Assembly: GCA_033675265.1 (NCBI GenBank)
Contig: JAUJYZ010000724.1
Span: 446,001-510,000 of the forward strand
Direction of reading: 5' to 3'
DNA: 64,000 bases
DNA from: Actinostola sp. cb2023
Lineage: Eukaryota > Cnidaria > Anthozoa > Actiniaria > Actinostolidae
The notes below the pieces were generated by a model, which searched no databases, had not been told where the DNA came from, and was given only the letters and a program-made list of their open reading frames with translations. A program made the position numbers and the translations under genes. Shown in pieces: positions 35,340-48,500 of the stretch (position 1 is the first letter of the stretch; every line of letters begins with the position of its first letter).

Positions 35340-37373
35340 TGTCAGACCCTTTGAAGTTGACCGGGCTTCATAACCACTCTTTTCAATCAACTACCACAGG
35401 GATCCCGCTGATAGAATAAATTACCTGTGGTTCGTCCAGACGCGTACAAAGCCATCACCGCCTGTACAGCTACGTACAAGCAAGGCACGTTGAAGGTCTC
35501 AAACATTAGTTGGAGCATGCGCTCTCTGTTACGCTTGGGATTGAGCGGTGCCTCAGTCAACATTATTGGGTACTCCGATGAAACCACGCGTAGTTGATCA
35601 AATGCATTCTCCCAAACCTGAATAAGAATAAATGAGACTTCTTTTCAATGTGGGATGGTTATACACCGATTTCTGTAATTTGCATAAATTTTCAAAAACT
35701 GAAAAAATAATGAGCTAAGGTAAATTAATAGATTGAAAGACCATCCACAGTTTAGTAATTACCCCAAAGATGAAACCATCATAAAGTAGTAAGCGTTTGA
35801 AAGGTGCAACATATATATAGGTCTATATAATTGTTATATTTATACAACAACAACAATACTTTTTAATACTTGAGTTTTCCAATTTCCTTTGCTATTCAAG
35901 TCAATTAATAGAGGCGTTGAGTGGAAAGTTACGGTAACGTGCTGTGCCGTATTGAAAGAGTTTGATTGGATGAGATGTATCTGCACGCTTTTTGATTGGT
36001 TCAGAAAGGAAGCCATTTGAGTGTCACGGTACCGTATTCGACGAGTGGGTTACTTGTGGTAACACTGACCACAGGTTTCCCACAAATACGAAAACGACTC
36101 TATTCGACGAGTGGGTTACCTGTGGTAACACTGACCACAGGTTTCCCACAAATACGAAAACGACTCTATTCGACGAGTGGGTTACCTGTGGTAACACTGA
36201 CCACAGGTTTCCCACAAATACGAAAACGACTTTATTCGACGAGTGGGTTACCTGTGGTAACACTGACCACAGGTACCCCCACTCATACGAAAACGACTTT
36301 ATTCGACGAGTGGGTTACCTGTGGTAACACTGACCACAGGTTTCCCACAAATACGAAAACGACTCTATTCGACGAGTGGGTTACCTGTGGTAACACTGAC
36401 CACAGGTAACCCACTCATACGAAAACGACTCTATTCGACGAGTGGGTTACCTGTGGTAACACTGACCACAGGTTTTCCCACAAATACGAAAACGACTCTA
36501 TTCGACGAGTGGGTTTCCTGTGGTAACACTAACCACAGGTAACCCACTCATACGAAAACGACTCTATTCGACGAGTGGGTTACCTGTGGTAACACTGACA
36601 CACAGTAACCCACCCATACGAAAACGACTCTATTCGACGAGTGGGTTACCTGTGGTAACACTGAACACAGGTAACCCACTCATACGAAAACGACTCTATT
36701 CGACGAGTGGGTTACCTGTGGTAACACTGACCACAGGTAACCCACCCATACGAAAACGACTCTATTCGACGAGTGGGTTACCTGTGGTAACACTGAACAC
36801 AGGTAACCCATCTCATACGAAAACGACTCTATTCGACGAGTGGGTTACCTGTGGTAACACTGAACACAGGTAACCCACTCATACGAAAACGACTCTATTC
36901 GACGAGTGGGTTACCTGTGGTAACACTGAACACAGGTAAACCCACTCATACGAAAACGACTCTATTCGACGAGTGGGTTACCTGTGGTAACACTGACCAC
37001 AGGTAACCCACTCATACGAACACGACTCTATTATTATTAAGTCCTTACCAGCTCCATGTCATCCCAGTTAGTAACAATACCATGTTCCATTGGATAATTG
37101 AGAGTTAACACACCGCGTATTCTCTGTGCCGCATCTCCAACATAGCTGTCTTGGTAATCATTGACCATTGTTTCCTGTATTGGAATTAACAAATCAACAT
37201 ACCGTCAGTGCACTGTTCGTACAGTTATTTCTATGGAATCCCCTGATATCTCAAGACCAAGTTTCACCCCGTCTATGGTGTATTGAGGGATTTCGTAGCG
37301 GCCATCTTGTGGGTCAAGACATAGTTTTACAATAACAATAATAGGAGACACAATAAAATATGCAATAATAATA

Positions 37374-37411
<38 letters not shown>

Positions 37412-38254
37412 AACAATAGGATATTTATTTGAACATCGCGTAATATCCGCGAAAAGCGCCAAAAATGAGCGTTTTTGAACAGTTTGACGTTTCGATTTTT
37501 CGCTTTTGATTAACACTCTAATTTTATTTTAACTAAGCACAAGCTATTAAAAACAAAGTAAATTGTCTGTTTAAAGCTGTTTTAGCGTTGTACAAAGCCA
37601 TTTTCCTGCTTTTGTTTCAAATTTGAGCTAATTCAGGGAAAACATCAGCAATAATAGTCCCACAAATATACAGATCTAGCCCATGTGGACAGTTTTCAAA
37701 TCAAATTTTCACTTTGGATTAACACTCTAATTTTCACTTTTACCGGTCAAAAACCATCCCAAATAACTTGAACTCTTTGCTAAAGCTGTTTTAGCCTTGT
37801 ACAAAACGGTTCTCCTGCTATTGGTTTTTGGCGCTCAATACGCGCGTTCTATATTCGAATAATAATAATAATAATAATAATAATGATAATAATAATAATA
37901 ATAATATAATAATAATAATAATAATAATTATAATAATAATCATAATCATCATCATCATCAGTTATAATAATAATAATAAAATAATAATAGTAAAAATGAA
38001 AAAAATAAAAAAATAAATTTTCATTGTTCCTGATCTACAAGCACTGAAAAAAAACCTGTATGCTCTTCAAACCTTGCAAATTCTTTGGAAAAGTCCAAAA
38101 CCATGGAGATTAATTTCCAATGAATTTAAATCTTATTAATTGTATTTCTGCGCTTAGGACAGATTTGTATGAGTGCATTACAAGTGTAATAATAATAGAG
38201 GACATTACATGGGGCGCGCGGAGATACGAATTTTATCTTCGTGTTGATAATATC

Positions 38255-38285
<31 letters not shown>

Positions 38286-38735
38286 GATATTCAACACGAG
38301 AAGATAAAATTCGCATCTCCAAGCGACTATGTAATATTCTGTTTAATTATCACTGAAACATTTTTTTTGTTTTGAAAAAAAACAACTTTATGATATGATA
38401 TCTTCACATGTGAAGATATCAATTTTTCGAAGAAGAGAAATATAGATATTTCATCGCGCTTATATATTAAATTATTATTATTATTATTAATTATTAATTT
38501 CTAATGATTTTCGAGGTTTGAAGAGCGCGCGCTCGTTCCAGTAAAGACTGCTGACTGGTGTAAAAACCCTCTGGACTCGTTTTCATGTAGTTAGTCACCC
38601 TGTAGCGCTAACCTGATAGTGAGGTCGACCAACAACTGCTGGAAAAACAGCTCGTGGATATTCCTCGGTAGAAAACCCGGCTTTGCACATTCCTGATCCA
38701 TTGTCAATGACGATGACACTACCGCCACTACGTTC
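32851..38735 (-). CDS. Complete actin-fold domain, C-terminal in the fusion
   Basis: Six exons (38735-38613, 37174-37049, 35617-35425, 34463-34189, 33672-33495, 33083-32851) give 375 residues, the length of a whole actin, ending IVHRKCF like conventional actin. Nucleotide-binding elements are kept: [11 protein letters not shown] (phosphate loop 1), [16 protein letters not shown] (loop 2, with the catalytic-site Asp and His), [15 protein letters not shown] (the Gln of ATP hydrolysis) and ERGYSF...[13 protein letters not shown]. The DNase-I-binding loop is rewritten ([13 protein letters not shown] where actin has HQGVMVGMGQKDS), and the hydrophobic plug has polar changes ([11 protein letters not shown]). 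Of six cytoplasmic-actin-like segments compared by eye, roughly half to two thirds of residues match. Introns show it is not a recent retrocopy. Confidence 0.92.
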
Positions 38736-41700
38736 CTACAGAAAATAAACATATATGGTAGGAGAAACAAGGGGAGAGGGAAAAATAAGATAAAGAGGGG
38801 AAGAGGGGAAGAGGGGAAGAGGGGAAAATAAATAAGAGGGGAAGAGGGGAAAAGGGGAAGAGGGGAAGAGGGGAAGAGGGGAAGAGGGGAATTAGGGGAA
38901 GAGGGAAGAAAGGGAAGACCTAAGAGGGGCCGACCTAAGGATACATGGAGAAGGATGGTGGAGAAGGAAACGGATTTGGAAGCTGAGGCGAGGTGGCACA
39001 AGTAGCGAGGGAAAGGTCGAAATGAAGAGACTTTGCGAGTGCCCTAAATGACACTTGGCGTTAACATGAAGTGGATGGAAGAGTAGAGGAAAACAAAAGG
39101 AAAAGTACTGAACACAACATGGAAGAAAGAAAGTGAGGAAAGGTGAGTGGTCCATACACTTCTAGCCAATCGTCTTTATTTTCTATCCTCAAGAAATCGA
39201 GCGTAAAGCCCGAGAGTGAATAACCGCTGACCAATGTGTTATATGGAGGGGAGTATACTACTTTCGTGGATACTAGTGTAGACTGAAGAAATCACAAGCA
39301 CGAGTGAATAACTGCTTACCAACGAAAACGCGGGCTCGGAAGCTGAATACGATCACAAATATCACACATTGACACGTATTTCATACTTACAAAAGCGGCC
39401 AAGTGTTCCGTTGAAGGGGTAGAAAGTGACAATACCGGAGCCACTTGGCCCACACGGCTCGTCGTAGCGTACGAAGTGTCACGACGTTTCTGCCCGGAAT
39501 GAACAACAGGCAGAACCAAGGGGATATCTTCATCAACATTTTTGAGGTCTTCTTCTTCCGGTTCTGACTCACTTCCGGTGCTACCACTAGAACCAACGAG
39601 GTCCAGTAGGTCATCTTGTTCTATTTTGGCCTTTAAATTGGTAGCATTCGCCGATGTGTTCGTTTTGTCTACATTCGATAACAACCGTGAAGAGTTGATT
39701 CCCGCATCAGCATTTCGATTTGAAGAACTATTCGACGTATATTTGACGTTGGTAGTATCGATAGAGTCGTTGCTATGTGACGTCATACTACTCTTATTTG
39801 CTATTGGTTCATAATTATCACGTGATATATCTACCGATTTATTTATTTCAGATTTCAACTCAACAGCGAAGTCGGCAACAGTTTTATTTTCGACAGCTTC
39901 GTCTTCAGAAGACTGGCATTCGGACAACGCCTTCAGCTTGTGATCTTTCTCAGCTTCGAACTTCTTCTCCAATAACTCGAAATCTTCCATTGAAGAAGTT
40001 TTATTGTTAACTTTGTCCTCCTCTTCTTCGTCAACAGAAGAGTCGCGTTCTTCTTTCAACGCCTCAAGTCGTTGTTCCTTTTCTGCTTTGAGCATTTTTT
40101 CGAGTAACTCGAATTCTTCCATGGAGGCAGTTTTGTTGTCGATGTCATCGTCTTCTTCGTCAAAGGCGCTGGCTTCTAGAGCTTCTCGTTCTTCACTCAA
40201 AAAATCATCACCTTTTAATCGTACACGACTACCACCCATCTCTCCATTCCCATCTCTCTCACATTTCTCCAATTCATATTTACTGGAAACAAACTGCTTA
40301 GAGTTATCAATTCTATTTGATTTGCCTGTCATGGGGTTCTCAGATCCCACGACAATCAAACCAGAGGGAATTTCCCCGATTTTGCTTCCATCGACATTAT
40401 CTTGCTCCTCGTCCGTTGCACCCGAACGAAATCTCTCAATTTCCTCAGAGCTGTCTGTGGTATCCTTGAGGTCCCCTACGTCACTATATGCTCTTTTCAA
40501 CAAATCGATCAATTCTTGTTCCGTTGAAATCAAGCTTTCGTCGCTTATAAAATCTGTTTGTTCAATATCAATGTCCCGGATGCTATCAACCGAGGAGGTA
40601 CTGGTGCCTGGACTTGGACTTTGCTTATTGGACGTAAGCATCTCTGTATTCGATATATCTTCGTTGGCCGGTTTATTGGGGTCATGTGTCAGCCGTGAGT
40701 CTTCTAGGGGTCTGGGTCTTGGCTTTGGCGATGGCTTTTCTATTTCATCGATGGTGTGTGTGTTTGTACGAGTCTTGAAATACTGCAGACGCTTTTCACG
40801 CACATCTTTAGGAGTTTCTTCCTCTTTTGGCTGCAAGAGAAAATGTAACAACATAAAGACACTGTGCCCAATCCCATGATGCCTTGCCCGTACAAAGTAT
40901 TTAATAATAATAATTATAATAATAATCTTTATTTATCCTACAAAATGGATCAGCGGATACAAAGTAACAACTGGTATATACCCATGTGTAGCCAAGTATA
41001 TTTCGTAGGCCACGACTGAAATCAAAATTTAAAAGAGATTTCACATCAGGGCCCGGTTGTTCGAAAGCGGGTTAACGCTGCTAACCCATGGTTAAATTCG
41101 CTAACCTAGGGTTAATTCTTAAGATTTTACCCTAGGTTAGCCATATTTAACCATGGGTTAGCGTTAACCTGCTTTCGAACAACCGGGCCCAGAAGAACAT
41201 CTGAACAATGTGGCGTTGGCTTGAACCATTATTGATATTGACCTGTGTAATTATACTGAAAAAGCTATTCGCCTCCAAAAATTAGATCTAAACACGAAGT
41301 TCCAGTATAAAAGGAGCCCAATAATAACGTTGCTAAGTAATATTTGTATCACTACATGAACATATACATGAATATGTGGTTAACAAAGATTGCTGTACCC
41401 ATGGGCAGTGTCCTTTTATACCAGAACTTCGTATTAAACATCAGAATCAAAGACTCATACTTTTGACGTCACTTCCTGGTGTTGTACTTCCGCTTGCTTG
41501 ACCTTATTAGGAAGACTTTCTCGGATGCGCTCCTGACGCTCGTGTTCCTTTTCTTTTTGCTTCTGTAGCCATTGCTGCTGTTGGTTTTCTTCTTCCTGGA
41601 TTCGCCTTTGTTCATCCTTGTATCTTTGTCGTTCCTGGTCCAAAACATCTTGCAGTTCTTTCTGTTCGCGCTCGAGTACATCCTGGAGCAACTTCACTTC

Positions 41701-42504
41701 CTGGTCATCAAAACTTGGTTGTTTGGTTTTTGGTGCAGAGTTTGCTTTCACCTGAAGAAACCAAAAATAAAGGACGACACACGTTGCGTTATTTGTTGAG
41801 CAACATCTTTAAGGCCCGGACACACGGTGCAACTTTTCTTGCAACATTGCGCGCAACGTTGCATCGTGTGACACGCCAAAAAAACCTTGTTGCGCGCAAC
41901 GTTGCAAGAAAAGTTGCATCGTGTGTCTGGGCCTTAAGTTTAACGTTGTAGATGCTGTAATCAGGCATGATATAATTTAAGAAGGAGTTGTGTCTGATTA
42001 AATAGAAGTGATGGTAATAAACTACTTGGATGTTTCAGTTGTTACAACCTTCACAATATTCCAGTTCAACAACGCTATTTACATAGCCAACTGTTTCAAG
42101 CTGATGAAGGTTGTAAACTGAATCACTAAAGGACGGGACACACAGTGCAACAACGCAACACGTATTGTTGCAGCGTGTGTCCACCTCTGCAACATGTTGC
42201 GCGCAATGTTGCAGAAGTAGAATCGAATCCTACTTCTGCAACATTGCGAGCAACAAATTACGTCGTATTAGCGCGCGCTAGTCAATTGCGAGCAATCAGT
42301 TTCATGGGTGGACACACGCTGCAACAAAATTGCGTGCAATGTTGCGCGCAATATTGCACCGTGTGTCCGCACGAAGAACAGCAACAACAAAACAGCGGCA
42401 ACAACAACAGCAACAAAACAACAACAGTAACAACAACAACAGTAAACAACAACAGCAAACAACAACGACGACGACAACAACAACGACAACGACAACAGCA
42501 ACAA

Positions 42505-42546
<42 letters not shown>

Positions 42547-45500
42547 AGAAGCAACCGTGGCTTACTAAATTTATTTACCTGATTTCGTGAAACAGGCTGC
42601 GGCAGTTCTCTTTCTTTGCCGAGTTCGTTTGCATCAACCGAAATTATATCACGTTGCTGGGTTTTCTTTGGAGTTAAACCAGAACGATCCCGAGGTATCG
42701 GAACAGGTCGTCTTGGTTGAGATACATTATGCTTTGAACTCTTAACATCATTTCGTTGTCTAACGTTTGACGTTTCTTTCACAATATCCCTACTTGCGTT
42801 ACTATTTACTTGTAACGCAATACCATATCCATCAATAAAAGTCTGTGTTTGTTTGTCACTGTGTAATACCGCAGCAGAAGGATTATTTGATGCTGGAGAT
42901 GTTTGTGTTTGGTCGCCTTCACTGAAACCTGTTGTACCTTCAACATTTTGTGTCTGGAATATAGGCGCCATGTTGGGCATGGTAGCCATGGTATGCATAC
43001 CACTAACACCATGCATGCCAGTCATTTCATTCATACCATACGTGCCAGTCATACCATGCATGCCAGTCATACCATGCATGCCAGTCATACCATGCATGTC
43101 AGACACACCATGCATACCAGTTAATTCATTCATACCATACGTGCCAGTCATACCATGCATGCCAGTCATACCATGCATGTCAGTCACATCATGCATACCA
43201 TGCATGCCAGTCGAACTATACGTGCCAGTCATTTCATTCATACCCGTATACGTAGTCGTACCAGGCATGCCAGTCAAACTATACGTACCATGCATTCCAT
43301 TCATACCATGCATGCCCGACATACCATTCCTTGAGTGATTTTGCTCACCAGAATGTAAGGCTACTCTAGGATAGTTCATTTGATGGTCATTGATAATAGC
43401 ATTTGGATGAGGTATATGCATCGCATTCTGATTGGCTGGTAGCGGGCTTCGTAAGCTACCTGATTGGTTATCCCCAATTTCATTGTTCGTTGAATGACCA
43501 CATATCACGTGATCTGTCACGTGACCACTATCACCACTTGGTAAAGCGCGTTTTGTTGATTCGCTGTTTCTTAGCAACTGCAACATGTCGGGCGATAGAA
43601 AAGTAAAGAACTTCACTAATTCCTTTTCCAAAACGTTCAGTTCTCTTTGAGCTTCAAAATACTGCCGCTCAACGTCTTGCCGCGTGGTTTCGATATTTTG
43701 TTCCAGTGTTCTTCGATACAAACGTATCTGGTCCTTCCAAAAACTCTCACGTGACCGCAGGTCTTCGTAATACCGCATCACATCTTCGGGCGTTTTAAGC
43801 CGTGTTAACATCGAATCATATTCGGGTGACGATGCAGAGAGAAGAATCCTGATTGGCTGATCAGAAGTACAATTGGTCGAATACCTAAAATTATCCACTG
43901 GGTAGTCAACGGATAATTCCTCGTATCCTTCATCGTTGGCAGACTGGAATTCCAGTGGTAGGACAGTTCGTCCTTCGACGATTTTTGGAATTGAATTTGA
44001 TTGGGTTCGAAGTTTGTCTGTATCGAGTAGACGAGCTACTTCGACGTCTACAGAATCATCTGACAGTAAACTTCCCTTGAATGAGACATGGGTATTGTCG
44101 TTATGATTTCTGGGTGAAATATTACGATGCGTAGTTAGTTTATTCGGTCTAGAATGACGTGGCAGCTCGGAGTGAGGATCGTAAACCTGAGTACACGAAG
44201 ACTCGTCCAAATGGTGCTGGTAATCGTACCGTGACACATTTCTGCTTCTCTGTTTCAACGCTCTCAGCTCTTTCTCAAGCCTGTTCTGTTCTTCAACAAG
44301 GTGAGCTGTTTTATCATTAGGTAGGCGTCTATTGGTTGATGGCTTTGGAATACCATACGTTGAATATGATGACGTCTCTTCGTCACACGCCATCTGTCTC
44401 ATAGGAAGTGGTCGTTTGTTTCTTGTCCTTTGTGAATAGAACCCCCTCCCACCTCTCTCTGTGTCTTCGCGAAGATATCTTCCTTTAGGCCCAGTGGGGC
44501 AAGTCTGATCAAGTACCTCCCCCCTCGGGCTTGAATCACTATCGTCAATGTCCGCTGAATGATAACTGCGATTTCTGGGGGATGATCTACTTTGAGAAGT
44601 TCCCGGATTGCGACCACGTGGTTCATCGATTTTCCTGTTGAAAAAGAAAAGACAAAAACGTACTCAAAATCGGGTATAACTTCAACACTTGTTAATTAAG
44701 TCTCATTCCCCTCGCATCTTTCTCGTCTTCAATGATCCTTTTGCAATTGACGGTGCGGGGAGTTTCTCGAATGAGTACTCTTAACGCCGTAAGCCCCAAA
44801 ATTGGTTTTCATTAGGGACCTTAAGAATTACAAAATCTACGAAGTTTAATTTAGCTGAACCAACTGTCAATCTCAAAGTGTAAATACACTTCTGGTAATG
44901 TGAGTTCAAAATACCTTCATACATTTTTATGATCTTTCTCTGTGGATGAAGTCATCTACTCAACCCTCAACAGGCTTAGGCTTCGACTCCATAATTTCTT
45001 AATGTTTAGTTTCTTGAATTATTTTATTTCCCCGAAACTAAAAGTTTGGGTGAAGGAGTTTTTTACATTATTTTGCCGGTTGACGTCGCCGTCGTAGATT
45101 TTGTAGAGCTTAATTTGAACAAAAGATTTTATTTTACTCGGCTTATCAAAGAAATGTAAAACATGTTGGGTTCATGTAATCTCACAGCTCTAAAATTCAT
45201 GAAAATATAGTACTTTTTTTTGAATTAGAGCCGGACCATACTGGGACCTTTAAGAATATTTGTTTCTCAGATCTATTTTTTACCCCAAAAAATACGTCAA
45301 GAAAGTGGCTGTTCGGAGTATCATGATCATAGTTTGAGTCCCTGCTACCTCACGCTTAGGCTTGGACTAAATCTCTTACTCTCGAAACTCCGACGATTTG
45401 GACGGTTGATCGCCGTGATGGATTTTGTAAAATTTGTAGACACGGCTTATCAGTAAAACTCTGGAACCCAGGCTATCTCGGCACAGCTAAATTAGCGTAA

Positions 45501-48500
45501 AGAAAACATATGCTAGATGATGATGATGATGATGATGATGAAGACTTTATTTCAAGAGGGTAACACATAAAATTGAAATACACTTATAAACTTGTGGCCC
45601 TCACTAAACTTAATAAATAACAATATAATTTAAATATCTTAAAATCCTACACTACAAATGTATGTATAACAATTAATAGTTATATATCCAATACTATGCA
45701 ATACAGTCAATTGCAAAAATTCTGGCCGCCACGATATATCAATATATCGGGTGCATTATGGGTAATTAAATAATACTATTTTTTAAGTTTTCCTAACTTA
45801 TTAAATGAAGCAAAATGTCCGACAAACAACAAACGTAAAACTAAAATGAGAAACATTATACTAAATATTTCTACAGCTAAATTTGCTGGCGTTATCCCGC
45901 TTTACAGGGAAATTTCGATAAATTTAATTACCCATAATGCACCTGATATATTGATATACACAAATTTCGTAGCGGCCATATGTTTTTTGCAATTGACTGT
46001 ATTAATAGAATTACACAGGTGATTATAGAAAATCAAGCGCGCTGATTGGTCGAAAACTTCGGACTATTTCTCGATAGTTACCTACAGCATTTTGACAAAA
46101 TGGCTGCCAGCTTTTGAAATATGAAATAAAAATTTATTTTCTTTAAAATGCTTATTTATTTTTAATTTTTCAAATAATCACCTGTGTAATTCTACTAAAA
46201 CAATTAGTCACCTCAGGCTCAATGAATAGCAGTGATAATAACCTCGACTTCGTCTCGGTTATTATTCACCGATATTCACCTCGCCTTTGGTGACTAATTG
46301 TTAAATAAAGTTTTATATATTTACAGCACTAATTAATTAAAACACAACATCCAACTACAGCCAACTCACCCCTAAACGTAAAATGGCTGACCCGTTAGTA
46401 GCTACTTTTGTTCGAGGAGAGTTAACTACAGCTAAATGCTCTGATGCGACCGCGGCCAATATGTAAATCGCTAAAGCATTGCATTCGTCGTACCTGAGGC
46501 CATTCTTCAAGCTATAAACGCCACTATCCCGCTCATCAATATAAGTGTACTCTGACGACTGCCTCTCGGGTGATTTTAAAATCTGCTCCATCTCTTCGCA
46601 CTTTACAGAGAGCAGTCGTGATTGGTTCCTTTGGCGCACGTGACTCATCCTATCTCCTAACGATACCATGGCTTGTAATTCGTCTCCAGGGAGGGGAGGG
46701 TTGCAACGAAGGAATTCTGTCAGAGCTTTCTTATATTGAGAGCGTTTGCTAAGATGGCTGGTTCTTGTTTGTGTGGTTAGGAACTCTGAGGCTAGTTGAT
46801 ACCACGCCTCTGCCTAAATAAAAAAAATATTTATCAGGAGCCCATAAGTACTACATATTGGGTCTATGTCACGGCGTTTGAACAAGTTTGGCTATTTTTA
46901 GAACACGAAATTGACCAAACACTGTGCACTTCCGGTTTTGTTTGCAGGAACTCGTTTTATTTGCTGCAACTCGTTTTATTTGTTGCAACTCGTTTTATTT
47001 GCAGCAACTCGTTTTATTTGTTACAACTCGTTTTATTTGCTGCAACTCGTTTTATTTGCAGCAACTCGTTTTATTTGTTGCAGCACGTTTTATTTGCAGC
47101 AACTCGTTTTATTTGCAGCAACTCGTTTTATTTGCAGCAACTCGTTTTATTTGCAGCAACTCGTTTTATTTGCAGCAACTCGTTTTATTTGCAGCAACTC
47201 GTTTTATTTGCAGCAACTCGTTTTATTTGCAAGCAGCAACTCGTTTTATTTGCAGCAACTCGTTTTATTTGCAGCAACTCGTTTTATTTGCAGCAACTCG
47301 TTTTATTTGCAGCAACTCGTTTTATTTGCAGCAACTCGTTTTATTTGCAGCAACTCGTTTTATTTGCAGCAACTCGTTTTATTTGCAGCAACTCGTTTTA
47401 TTTGCCGCAACTCGTTTTATTTGCCGCAACTCGTGAATTTGCAGCAACAGTGATTGGTCAATTTCGTGTTCTAAAAATAGCCAAACTTGTTCAAACGCCG
47501 TGACAGATTTTAATGCTACATGGATGCTCCTATTTATGGGCACCTGATTTATATGATATTTTGAAAATATTGTGTATCATAAAATAACCACGTGAGATAA
47601 AATCAAAATGGGCATTCACTACTTTCATATCACTCATAATACACCTAAGATTTAAAGTACAAAGACGCATCGGCCATGTTGGTGGTACAAACAAGAGCAG
47701 CTAATGAGGAACGCTTTGTTATCGGGAACCAACATGGCCACCATGACGTCACGTGAAAACCGGCAATTGTTGAATAGTTCATCAACATGTACACCTATTT
47801 CAAAAAACGTTGTCGCGTTCAAAGCAACAAGCGTCAAGCCAAGACCGAAGTGAATGCTGGTTTTGTGTTATCAAATTATTCAAATCAGATCTATTTTCTA
47901 TGGAACGAAGTGTGATATGCAAACAAGTACGTGAAAATGTTCATATTTTGTAATTAGTCGACCTTATAAAAACAATTGTGATTTAAATAATTGTCAGCAC
48001 ATAACCAGCATTCACTTCGGTCTTGGCTTGACGCTTGTTGCTTTGAACGCGACAACCTTAGTTGAAATAGGTGTATGAAAAGTCGGCAAAATTGAATGCT
48101 CGTCAAGTAGGACTAAAATGTACCTTGTGAACCAAGAAGAACAATGTGAACATTTCTTCCAACATACTCCGTCTCTGCTCCAACCTTTGACTGAACTGCG
48201 TTACAGACTTAATGAGCAATTGCGCAGTGGCCTGGGCTGAGCTGTGATCTGATTGGCTGGCATGGGCCACGTGGTTGAAACCTCTCGAAGTAATTCTCTA
48301 CCCTCTAAGATTTTTTCCTGGAGTAAAAATTATTACGTGAATCGGTCACGCAATAGAAAAGTCACGCAACAAGCGTTACAAGAAAGCCAAAAAGATGGCG
48401 GCTGTGTCGGGAGGAAAGCGGATGACCCCCTGGGCGTCTGAAAACAGGCTCCTGTGTCGGCGGCTGTACCATGGTCCTTAGCAAAACTAAATCAATATTA

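Noticed and set aside
36036..37032. Regularly spaced palindromic repeats that look like a CRISPR array
   Set aside because: There are no unique spacers (the whole 66-bp unit repeats), no cas genes, and the array lies in an intron of a eukaryotic gene.
40004..40879. 291-codon plus-strand ORF (Ser-rich)
   Set aside because: Shadow of the acidic exon 39391-40830 on the minus strand; the minus frame continues through consistent splice sites.
42853..43338. Plus-strand ORF with repeated IPCMPV
   Set aside because: Antisense of the Met/His/Gly repeat of exon 42579-44634.
46796..47503. 235-codon plus-strand ORF with repeated [18 protein letters not shown]
   Set aside because: Translation of the 18-bp minisatellite inside a MITE; 18 is a multiple of three, so frames stay open by chance.
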